This document shows, piece after piece, positions 15,922 through 23,550 of a stretch of DNA of 32,672 nt; position 1 is the stretch's first letter, and each line of letters opens with the position of its first letter. Position numbers and translations under genes: made by a program. The stretch is from CAYVMN01 sp964452575 (GTDB lineage: Bacteria; Desulfobacterota; DSM-4660; Desulfatiglandales; Desulfatiglandaceae). The notes under the pieces are model-generated. The model saw only the letters and a program-made list of their open reading frames with translations, searched no databases and was not told where the DNA came from. The stretch spans positions 1 through 32,672 of the forward strand of contig CAYVMN010000018.1 of NCBI GenBank assembly GCA_964452575.1, given 5' to 3'.

Positions 15922-17046
15922 ATGGCTAAAACAGAAAGAGACGCCTTTAGGCCGAATTATGCAGTGCCTCCTGGAGAAACTCTTAAGGAAACGATCGAAT
16001 CCATGGGTATGACCCAGGCTGAGCTGGCGCAGCGGACCGGTTGACCTAAAAAGACCATCAATGAGATCATAAAGGGAAAGGCCGCCATTATACCCGATAC
16101 GGCGATTCAGCTCGAGAGAGCTCTCGGGGTTCCAGCCTCCTTCTGGAATAACCTCGAACGGAACTATCAGGAGACCCTGGCGCGGCTCCGAGAGGAGGAG
16201 CAGCTTCAATCCCAGATAAAGTGGCTCAAATCATTCCCAATGTCCTCACTTGTAAAGAAGGGCTGGCTGCCGAAACTGAAATCGGATGTGGAAAAGTTAC
16301 GTGCCCTGCTGAATTTCTTTGGCGTGGCAGGAGTCAACGAATGGAGGGCGATCTGGGAGAACTCAGAAGCGGACTATCAGCAAGCCTATCGCAAGTCCGT
16401 GGCATTCCAGAGTAAGCCAGCCGCAGTCGCTGCCTGGCTACGAAAGGGAGAGATTGAGTCCCTAAAGATTGAATGTCAGCCCTACAAGGAAAAAATCTTT
16501 CGTGCCGCTCTCAACAAGATCCGAGGACTCACTAGGGAATCTCCGGATGTATTTGAACCAGAAATGAGAAAGATCTGTGCTGGAGCAGGTGTCGCTGTCG
16601 TTTTTGTCCCTGAACTGCCTGGCACCCATCTCTACGGTGCCACACGATGGATAGGTACCACAAAGGCACTTATTCAACTGAGCCTTCGTGGCAAAAGTGA
16701 TGACCATCTCTGGTTCACGTTCTTTCACGAGGCAGGCCATATCCTTCTTCATGGGAAAAAGGAGGTCTTCATAGAGGCCGAAGGTGAGGGCTGTCGAGAG
16801 ATCGGTGGCAGTGAAAAAGAAGAGGAGGCGAACCGGTTTGCTCAAGACCTGCTCATCCCTCCAGACAGGTATCAGGCTTTCCTTGATGCCGATCTTTTCA
16901 ACGAATCTGAGATTCAGAGATTCGCAAAGGAGCTCGGTATCGCCCCTGGGATTGTGGTGGGCCGGGTTCAGCACGATAAGGCCATCCCTTATTCCGCAGC
17001 AAACAGATTGAAGAACAGATTCAAATTTAGAGAAGAAAACGCATAG
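15922..17046 (+). pseudogene. XRE antitoxin-ImmA/IrrE metallopeptidase fusion interrupted by TGA
   Basis: ATG 15922 (preceded by GGAGGACACCC) opens an HTH domain (GETLKETIESMGMTQAELAQ). Codon 41, at the point where the family normally has Arg in RTGRPKKTI, is TGA (16042-16044). The same frame then continues without interruption to 17046: KKTINEIIKGKAAI, FWNNLERNYQ, and the ImmA/IrrE zinc-peptidase motif FHEAGHILLHG. Full length would be 374 residues. A CGA-to-TGA transition explains it. Restart at an internal ATG (for instance 16240) would give the peptidase part without DNA binding. About 110 nt upstream carries a short open frame (HPYRLLVRPDYEDPPLKDD...) that may be a remnant of a partner gene. 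Confidence 0.82.
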
Positions 17047-17254
17047 CAACTAGAGGACACCTCACCGCCCTGGGAAAGAGTGAGGTTTGCGGTCTCCCAA
17101 CCGCTGTTTCCACTTGATATTTATAGCCAGTTTTGATAAATTTATACTTATTTTCTTAATTTCTTACATTCGGTGCCTTATGGATAATTGTTGAAACATT
17201 GATTTTTTGCATACTGTTGATCCATTACCCTTATAAATGAATAAGGTAGGATCT

Positions 17255-19825
17255 ATGAACCAGGTTGTTATCGAGAACCCGGTAATCAACACCCCATTCG
17301 AAGAACCCAGGAGGCATTTCCGGTTCACCGAAGATGGCATCACCAATGAGATTGTCGACTCCCGCCGCATAAGCTCCTATTTTATTCCCGTCCCAAGGCC
17401 AAGAAAAAAGGGCAGGCAACAGCAGCTCCCCTTCTCAACCGAATGGACCGAGGACCGCCTCCAGGAAAATGAGTTTATCAACCAGCTCCGTGGCCGTGTA
17501 AGCAAATGGCGGCGTGGGGGGTACATGGGAATCACGAGGACCACATCCCTTCTGCTGGAATATTGGCAGCGACCGGATCGCGAACTAAAGCTCTTCTTTT
17601 GCCAGATAGAGGCCTTAGAGACCCTCATCTATATCACGGAGGCAGCCAAGAAGTATGGGGATGCATGGATCGAAAACGCGCTGCGAAGGGCGAACGAGGA
17701 TTCCAACCCGTTACTTTTTCGCATGGCCTTTAAGATGGCAACAGGCAGTGGCAAGACTGTTGTTATGGCTATGCTCATTTCGTGGCATGTGCTGAACAAG
17801 AATGCCAACCGGCAAGATGCCCGCTTCTCGGATGCCTTTCTTATTGTGACTCCGGGTATTACCATCCGCGACCGCCTAAGGGTCCTCCTGCCAAACGATC
17901 CCCAAAATTACTACAAGAAGATGGACGTTGTTCCTCCTGATCTGAGGGCACAGATGGGAGCGGCCAAGATCATCATCACCAATTTTCATGCCTTCAAGCT
18001 CAAGGAGCGACAGAGTGCTGGCAGGCTTACAAAGAATATCCTGTCTCAGGAAGGAGCGAGCCCCTTTACGGAGACGCCTGCCCAGATGGTCAGGCGCGTT
18101 TGCCGTGATCTAGGCAACAAAAGAAATATCGTGGTGATCAATGATGAGGCCCACCATTGCTATCGTCGAAAATCGGAAGGCCCAGAAGAAAAACTCAAGG
18201 GCGATGAAAGGGTGGAGGTCCAAAAACGGGAAGAGGCGGCCCGTATCTGGATATCGGGACTGGAGGCGGCAAAAGAGAAGCTGGGCGTCAAGAGCATCTA
18301 TGACCTCTCAGCCACGCCCTTCTTCCTGCGAGGATCAGGCTACCCTGAGGGGACCCTCTTCCCTTGGGTGGTCTCGGATTTTTCGCTTATTGATGCCATC
18401 GAGTGCGGCATCGTCAAGGTCCCGCGCGTGCCCATCGCCGACGACTCCATGACAGGAGAGCAGCCCACCTACCGGGATCTCTGGCCCCGCATCCGTGAGC
18501 ATCTTCCCAAAAAGGGGAGAAAGACCAAGGCGGTTACCGGTGAGCCGAAACTCCCGGTCTCGTTGGAGGGGGCACTAAAAAGCCTCTATGACAACTATGA
18601 AAAGTATTATCGCCTGTGGGAACAGAATACTGAGGCCCAGGCAAAAGGGCTTACCCCGCCCGTGTTCATTGTGGTCTGTAACAATACCAACGTGTCAAAG
18701 CTGGTTTATGATTATGTGGCGGGATGGGAAAAGACGTTGCAGGATGGCTCAACGGTCATCGTCCCGGGAAAGATGCCTGTTTTCCGCAATGAGCAGGACA
18801 ACATATGGAGCTACAGGCCAAATACGATTTTGATTGACAGTGAACAGCTCGAGTCCGGGGAGGCCATGAGCCCCGAATTCAAGAAAATTGCCGTGCGAGA
18901 GATCGAAGAATTCAAGGCCGAATATCGGGCTCGTTTTCCTGGACGGGAGGTGGAGAAACTGACAGACGAAGACCTCCTCCGCGAGGTCATGAATACGGTC
19001 GGAAAAGCCGGGAAACTGGGCGAGCCCACGATCTTGACCCTGGATGAGCTGAGGGTCAGGCGTATGCAAGAAGTGGCCTTCCTGTTGGCCAAGCTGACCC
19101 TCGAAAAGTACTTCCACGATGACCACGGCAATGACAGGCCATGGCTCTTTCCCCAGCTTCTATCCATTACAAAGCAATGGCTGAATGAATGTGTTGTGTT
19201 GAAGGACAATGTCTTTCCGCAGCTGCTCCTTTTGGTCCAGTTCGCACACAATGCCGCCGACCGGATCTATCGATCCATCGTCGCAGCAGAATCAGGGGAA
19301 AAGACCATCAAGCCCATCCTCTACCCTTATGAGACCACAGGTTCCACCCGCTACGTGGATTTTGACACCATCCGGCCCACCTACAAGACAGCGGCGAATA
19401 GGTGTCACATCTCCCATGTGGTGGCCGATACTGGATCATGGGAGCAGAAGATGGCCGAGGCTCTGGAGGACATGAAAGAAGTCTGCACCTATGTCAAAAA
19501 CCACAATCTCGGCTTCAACATTCCTTACACAATAGACGGCCAGGAGAGGAGTTATTACCCGGATTTCCTCGTTCGCCTCGACGATGGGCTTGGCCGGGAT
19601 GACCCGTTGAAGCTGATTATTGAGGTGACCGGTGAAAAAAAGAAGGACAAGGAAGAAAAGGTCGCCACAGCGAGGCTCTTGTGGGTACCTGCGGTCAATA
19701 ACCACGGCGGGTTCGGCCGGTGGGCCTTCCTTGAGATAACTGACCCGTGGGATGCCAAGAGCGCTATTCGTGACTGGCTGTCAAGTCAAGCTGCTGATCA
19801 TAAAAGAAAAACCGGAAAGGATTGA
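17255..19825 (+). CDS. res: Type III restriction enzyme, Res subunit, lacking helicase motifs V-VI
   Basis: SF2 translocase-nuclease of a type III R-M system. Numbering from ATG 17237: Walker A MATGSGKT (167-174), DEAH in INDEAHHCY (303-306), SAT motif LSATPFF (358-362), and C-terminal PD-(D/E)XK nuclease YYPDFLV (Asp776) with IIEVTGEKK (Glu797). Between EVMNTVGKAGKLGE (to 596) and PTILTLDELRVRRMQEVAF the family normally has about 120-140 residues with TEGWD (motif V) and QVVGRGLRR (motif VI, arginine finger). Those are absent, and the join near 19022 keeps frame. The protein (about 860 residues) is correspondingly shorter than usual (nearly 1000). ATG 17255 with GGTAGGA upstream is the better start. 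Without motif VI, ATP-driven cleavage should fail although the gene stays open. Confidence 0.9.
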   Translation: MNQVVIENPVINTPFEEPRRHFRFTEDGITNEIVDSRRISSYFIPVPRPRKKGRQQQLPFSTEWTEDRLQENEFINQLRGRVSKWRRGGYMGITRTTSLLLEYWQRPDRELKLFFCQIEALETLIYITEAAKKYGDAWIENALRRANEDSNPLLFRMAFKMATGSGKTVVMAMLISWHVLNKNANRQDARFSDAFLIVTPGITIRDRLRVLLPNDPQNYYKKMDVVPPDLRAQMGAAKIIITNFHAFKLKERQSAGRLTKNILSQEGASPFTETPAQMVRRVCRDLGNKRNIVVINDEAHHCYRRKSEGPEEKLKGDERVEVQKREEAARIWISGLEAAKEKLGVKSIYDLSATPFFLRGSGYPEGTLFPWVVSDFSLIDAIECGIVKVPRVPIADDSMTGEQPTYRDLWPRIREHLPKKGRKTKAVTGEPKLPVSLEGALKSLYDNYEKYYRLWEQNTEAQAKGLTPPVFIVVCNNTNVSKLVYDYVAGWEKTLQDGSTVIVPGKMPVFRNEQDNIWSYRPNTILIDSEQLESGEAMSPEFKKIAVREIEEFKAEYRARFPGREVEKLTDEDLLREVMNTVGKAGKLGEPTILTLDELRVRRMQEVAFLLAKLTLEKYFHDDHGNDRPWLFPQLLSITKQWLNECVVLKDNVFPQLLLLVQFAHNAADRIYRSIVAAESGEKTIKPILYPYETTGSTRYVDFDTIRPTYKTAANRCHISHVVADTGSWEQKMAEALEDMKEVCTYVKNHNLGFNIPYTIDGQERSYYPDFLVRLDDGLGRDDPLKLIIEVTGEKKKDKEEKVATARLLWVPAVNNHGGFGRWAFLEITDPWDAKSAIRDWLSSQAADHKRKTGKD

Positions 19826-19834
19826 GGTGATAAA

Positions 19835-20104
19835 ATGCCTGTTATATGTATGTTTTATGGTATTATTGTATCGCTCTACTATTTTGACCAAAGGAAACAT
19901 CATCTTCCCCATATCCATGTAAGATACCAGGATGAAGAGGCGGTGATCGCTATTCTCGACGGTGATCTTCTGGAAGGAAGCTTGAGGACGAACAAGATGA
20001 AACTTGTCCAGGCGTGGATTGAGATCCATAGAGACGAACTCATGGCGGACTGGGAACTTGCGTCCCAGGGACAGGAGGTTTTCAAGATCGAGCCTTTGAG
20101 ATAA
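19835..20104 (+). CDS. DUF4160 protein
   Basis: 89 residues matching DUF4160: FYGIIVSLYYFDQRKHHLPH, then IHVRYQDEEAVIAILDGDLLEG and LVQAWIEIHRDELMADWELA. These small proteins normally precede a DUF2442 protein, as here, and the pair is widely regarded as toxin-antitoxin-like. It starts 9 nt after res and ends 11 nt before the DUF2442 gene, so it is within the R-M operon. Biochemical function unknown. Confidence 0.88.
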   Translation: MPVICMFYGIIVSLYYFDQRKHHLPHIHVRYQDEEAVIAILDGDLLEGSLRTNKMKLVQAWIEIHRDELMADWELASQGQEVFKIEPLR

Positions 20105-20115
20105 GGAGAATCGTT

Positions 20116-20355
20116 ATGAATCCAAGAGTCAAAGAGGTAACGCCTAACCCGGATCACACCATTACTCTGGTTTTTGATAATGGCGAAAAGAGGATCTTTG
20201 ACATGGAACCCTACCTGGACAAGGGTGTATTCAGAGAACTCAAAGACATGAAGATCTTCAATTCCGTCAGGCCATGCCTGGGAACTGTCTGCTGGAAGAA
20301 TGGGCAGGACTTATGTCCCGATACATTATACCTGGACAGCAAAACCATGGCCTGA
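20116..20355 (+). CDS. DUF2442 protein
   Basis: 79 residues matching DUF2442 (VKEVTPNPDHTITLVFDNGE, KRIFDMEPYLDKGVFRELKD, VCWKNGQDLCPDTLYLDS). It is the usual partner of DUF4160. RBS AAGGAGAAT 5-6 nt upstream. Located between res and mod, 66 nt before mod. It may bind DNA to regulate the locus; this is inference. Confidence 0.88.
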   Translation: MNPRVKEVTPNPDHTITLVFDNGEKRIFDMEPYLDKGVFRELKDMKIFNSVRPCLGTVCWKNGQDLCPDTLYLDSKTMA

Positions 20356-20421
20356 ACCTGACGGTCGATTGATTGTTCCGGTATCGACGCACTTGGCTGA
20401 ACAATATAATAGGTCTGGAGA

Positions 20422-23181
20422 ATGGATAAGACAACACCTGTGGAGAGCGTGAAACACAGGGACAAGCGAGCCAATATCCCGACGGAGGAACTGCGCGATT
20501 TCGTAAAGGAAGACGAGACTCACCCTAAAACGATTCTCTATCCGCGTGACCCCTCCCTGGACCCCCAGCTTGTCTGGAAAGGGAAAGACGAGCAAGACCA
20601 GGAAGACCTAGCCGTCCCTGCGCTGCCCGTGTACATCCAGGAAAAGATCCATCCCCAGGCCATCATCGAGGACCTCCGGCGAATGAAAGGGAAAAAGGAG
20701 CGGGCCCAGTTGAATCTATTTGCCGATTTCAACGGCCTGGACTTCGAGCAGATGATAGACTTTTACCAGCACGAGGCCAACTGGGCCAACCGGATGATCC
20801 TGGGCGATTCCCTGCATGTGATGACCTCCCTTGCCGAAAAAGAGGGTCTGAAGGGGAAGGTCCAGATGATCTACATAGACCCGCCCTACGGTATCAAATT
20901 CGGCTCCAACTGGCAGATCTCGACAAGAAAGAGAGACGTCAAGGATGGGAGGGTGGAGGATGTCACCCGCCAGCCTGAACAGATCAGGGCATTCAGGGAT
21001 ACCTGGAAGCTGGGGATTCACTCGTATCTGAGCTATCTGAGGGATCGTCTGGTCATAGCGAGGGAGTTGCTGACAGACACAGGTAGTGTTTTTGTACAAA
21101 TAGGCGAAGAGAATATCCACTTAGTGCGTTGTCTTCTTGATGAAGTACTCGGAAGCGAGAATTACTGCGCTCAAATTGCTTTCAGAAAAACAACTGGTAA
21201 AGGCAGTGCCTTACTCGACAACACTTATGATATATTACTATGGTACTGTAAAGACAGAGAATCAGTGAAGTTTAGGGCGACATATTTTCGGAGGAAGGCT
21301 TCTGAGGATAAGAATTTCAGAATGGTGCAACTTGATGATTTCGAGCGACGTTCTTTGAATAAAGAAGAGACTATCCTCATAAATGAATTACCTATTTCTC
21401 ACAAACTCTTCCGATACAACCCTCTGACATCCCAGTCGGCGAGCAATACAACTCTGTTTAAGTATGAACTCACCGGGCAAAAATATGAGCCCAAAAAGGG
21501 TGGATGGAAAACCAACGAGGCTGGTATGAAGCGACTCGAACTTTCTGATCGCCTTGAAGGAATTGGGAACACTCTGACATTTATAAGATTTTTCGACGAT
21601 TTTCCATATCAGGTTCATAACGATATTTGGGATGATACCAGGCAAAGTGGCTTTGGTGAACCGAAAATTTATGTTGTTCAGACTGTTTCACGCGCAATCG
21701 AACGCTGCCTCCTCATGACCACCGATCCCGGGGATCTTGTCCTTGATCCCACTTGCGGGAGTGGAACCACCGCTTATGTGGCCGAACAGTGGGGCAGGAG
21801 ATGGATTACCATCGACACCTCGCGCGTGGCCCTCGCTCTCGCCCGGACGCGGATCATGTCGGCCAGGTATCCCTATTACCTGCTGTCAGATTCTTCAGAG
21901 GGGATCAAAAAAGAAGCCGAGATCACGGGCAAGGTTCCCCCTGACTACAAGACCCAAAACGACATCAAGAAGGGCTTTGTTTACAAACGTGTCCCGCACA
22001 TCACCCTGAAATCCATTGCCAACAATCCGGAAATAGACACGATCCATGTCAAATGGCAGGAGAAGATGGCGCCGATTCGAGCCAAGCTCAACAAGTTGCT
22101 CAAGACATCATGGGAAGAATGGGAGGTACCAAAAGAGGCCGAGGAGAAATGGCCTAGGGAAGCCGTGGAGTTCCACCAGGGATGGTGGGATCTTCGGAAG
22201 AAGAGGCAGGAGGAGATAGACCGGTCCATTGCCCGGAACGCCGACCAGGAGATTCTTTACGACCAGCCTTATGAAGACAAGAAACGGATTCGGGTAGCAG
22301 GTCCTTTCACCGTGGAAAGCCTCGCCCCTCACCGGGTTTTGTCCACGGATGAGGAGATGCCGGTTTCTGAAAAGGAAGGTCGAAAGGCGCCCGGGGCAGG
22401 CCAGTTTGAGACCATGATCCTCGATAATCTCAAGAAGGCAGGGGTTCAGAACACGATCAAGAACGAGCGACTCCAATTCGAGCGGCTCGAGCCCTATGCC
22501 GGGACCTGGGTCCAGGCCGAAGGGGAGTATACCGAAAACGACGGCACGATTCGGCGGGTGGCTGTCTCCATCGGACCTGAACACGGGACCGTTGGCCCTG
22601 AGCTGGTAAAGGAGGCGGCCAAGGAAGCGGTGAAAGGAGTGGGTTACGATCTCCTGATCGTATGCGGTTTTGCCTTTGACCCCCATGTGTCAGAGGAAGC
22701 GAAACGATATGGTCAGCTCACCGTGCTCCCCACGCGCATTAATGCCGATCTCACCATGGGTGATGAACTCCTCAAGAAGACCGGCGCCGGGAATCTCTTC
22801 ATGGTCTTTGGCGAGCCCGACCTTGAAATCAAGAAGGCGAAAAAAGGCCAGATCACTGTTGAGGTCAAGGGCCTGGACATTTACGACCCGACAACCGGAG
22901 AAATTCGGAGCCATTCAACTGATGACATCGCCTGCTGGTTCATCGACACAGACTACAACGAGGAGAGCTTCTTCGTCCGCCATGCATATTTCACCGGTTC
23001 AGACAAGCCCTATGACAAATTAAAGCGGGCCCTTCAGGCCGAAATTGACGAGGCGGCCTGGTCCTCCCTCTACACAACAAAGAGCCGACCTTTCGATCCT
23101 CCCTCCACCGGCAAAATCGCTGTCAAGGTCATCAACCATTATGGCGATGAGGTCCTCAAGGTTTATGATCTCAATGATTGA
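20422..23181 (+). CDS. mod: Type III DNA N6-adenine methyltransferase, Mod subunit
   Basis: 919 residues. Beta-class amino-methyltransferase: catalytic IYIDPPYGIKFG (DPPY at 153-156) precedes the SAM-binding VLDPTCGSGTTAYVAEQ (about 441-457). Residues about 220-425 between these form the target recognition domain, and 21085-21700 is visibly more AT-rich with different codon use than the flanks, typical of TRD exchange. The long C-terminus (about 480-919) is the type III-specific extension that contacts Res, ending GKIAVKVINHYGDEVLKVYD. It appears intact and could methylate on its own even though Res looks crippled. A 60-base copy of its 3' end recurs at 29035-29094. Confidence 0.94.
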   Translation: MDKTTPVESVKHRDKRANIPTEELRDFVKEDETHPKTILYPRDPSLDPQLVWKGKDEQDQEDLAVPALPVYIQEKIHPQAIIEDLRRMKGKKERAQLNLFADFNGLDFEQMIDFYQHEANWANRMILGDSLHVMTSLAEKEGLKGKVQMIYIDPPYGIKFGSNWQISTRKRDVKDGRVEDVTRQPEQIRAFRDTWKLGIHSYLSYLRDRLVIARELLTDTGSVFVQIGEENIHLVRCLLDEVLGSENYCAQIAFRKTTGKGSALLDNTYDILLWYCKDRESVKFRATYFRRKASEDKNFRMVQLDDFERRSLNKEETILINELPISHKLFRYNPLTSQSASNTTLFKYELTGQKYEPKKGGWKTNEAGMKRLELSDRLEGIGNTLTFIRFFDDFPYQVHNDIWDDTRQSGFGEPKIYVVQTVSRAIERCLLMTTDPGDLVLDPTCGSGTTAYVAEQWGRRWITIDTSRVALALARTRIMSARYPYYLLSDSSEGIKKEAEITGKVPPDYKTQNDIKKGFVYKRVPHITLKSIANNPEIDTIHVKWQEKMAPIRAKLNKLLKTSWEEWEVPKEAEEKWPREAVEFHQGWWDLRKKRQEEIDRSIARNADQEILYDQPYEDKKRIRVAGPFTVESLAPHRVLSTDEEMPVSEKEGRKAPGAGQFETMILDNLKKAGVQNTIKNERLQFERLEPYAGTWVQAEGEYTENDGTIRRVAVSIGPEHGTVGPELVKEAAKEAVKGVGYDLLIVCGFAFDPHVSEEAKRYGQLTVLPTRINADLTMGDELLKKTGAGNLFMVFGEPDLEIKKAKKGQITVEVKGLDIYDPTTGEIRSHSTDDIACWFIDTDYNEESFFVRHAYFTGSDKPYDKLKRALQAEIDEAAWSSLYTTKSRPFDPPSTGKIAVKVINHYGDEVLKVYDLND
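23110..23169 (+). repeat. Sixty-base repeat, copy A (3' end of mod)
   Basis: Matches 29035-29094 at 56 of 60 positions in the same orientation and the same reading frame. Confidence 0.85.
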
Positions 23182-23203
23182 GAGAATAGGTCCTGAAACA
23201 TGA

Positions 23204-23476
23204 AAGACCTCCTTATTAGAATTTGTAAAAGAAACATACTTTGGCTCAGCCAATTTTTTGAACGGTATAAATAGGGCCTTGGAAAAGGGCAAAGTCATAA
23301 TGCACTGCGAAAGCGGCTCTGGCAGGACCGTCACGATGCGAGCAGCCTACTGGGTTGGCAAGGGGCTTTCTGCGAAAGATGCGATTGACAAGGTGAGGAA
23401 GTCAAGGCAGCACGCTTTTGAGACAAATGAGCAAGAGGAGAGCCTTTATAAACTTAAGGCGCACATTAAAATGTGA
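23204..23476 (+). pseudogene. Dual-specificity (tyrosine) phosphatase C-terminal remnant
   Basis: After a TGA at 23201 one frame stays open to 23476: FVKETYFGSANFLNGINRAL, then the phosphatase P-loop VIMHCESGSGRTVT (HCX5RT, intact nucleophile Cys and Arg), then AAYWVGKGLSAKDAIDKVR. This is the C-terminal half of a DSP/PTP-like domain; the N-terminal half with the general-acid Asp is missing. The only starts are internal (for example TTG 23258, no clear RBS). It lies between mod and the Argonaute gene. Probably a remnant of a former gene at an island junction. Confidence 0.6.
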
Positions 23477-23550
23477 ACGTAAACAGAATTTAGCAAACAT
23501 ATTTAAGTCAGCATCCGTTGGTTTAAGACAAAAATCAAGAGGTAATTAGC

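Noticed and set aside
23258..23476. Treating the phosphatase fragment as a functional 72-residue protein
   Set aside because: The fold lacks its N-terminal half and general acid, and there is no RBS before the TTG at 23258.
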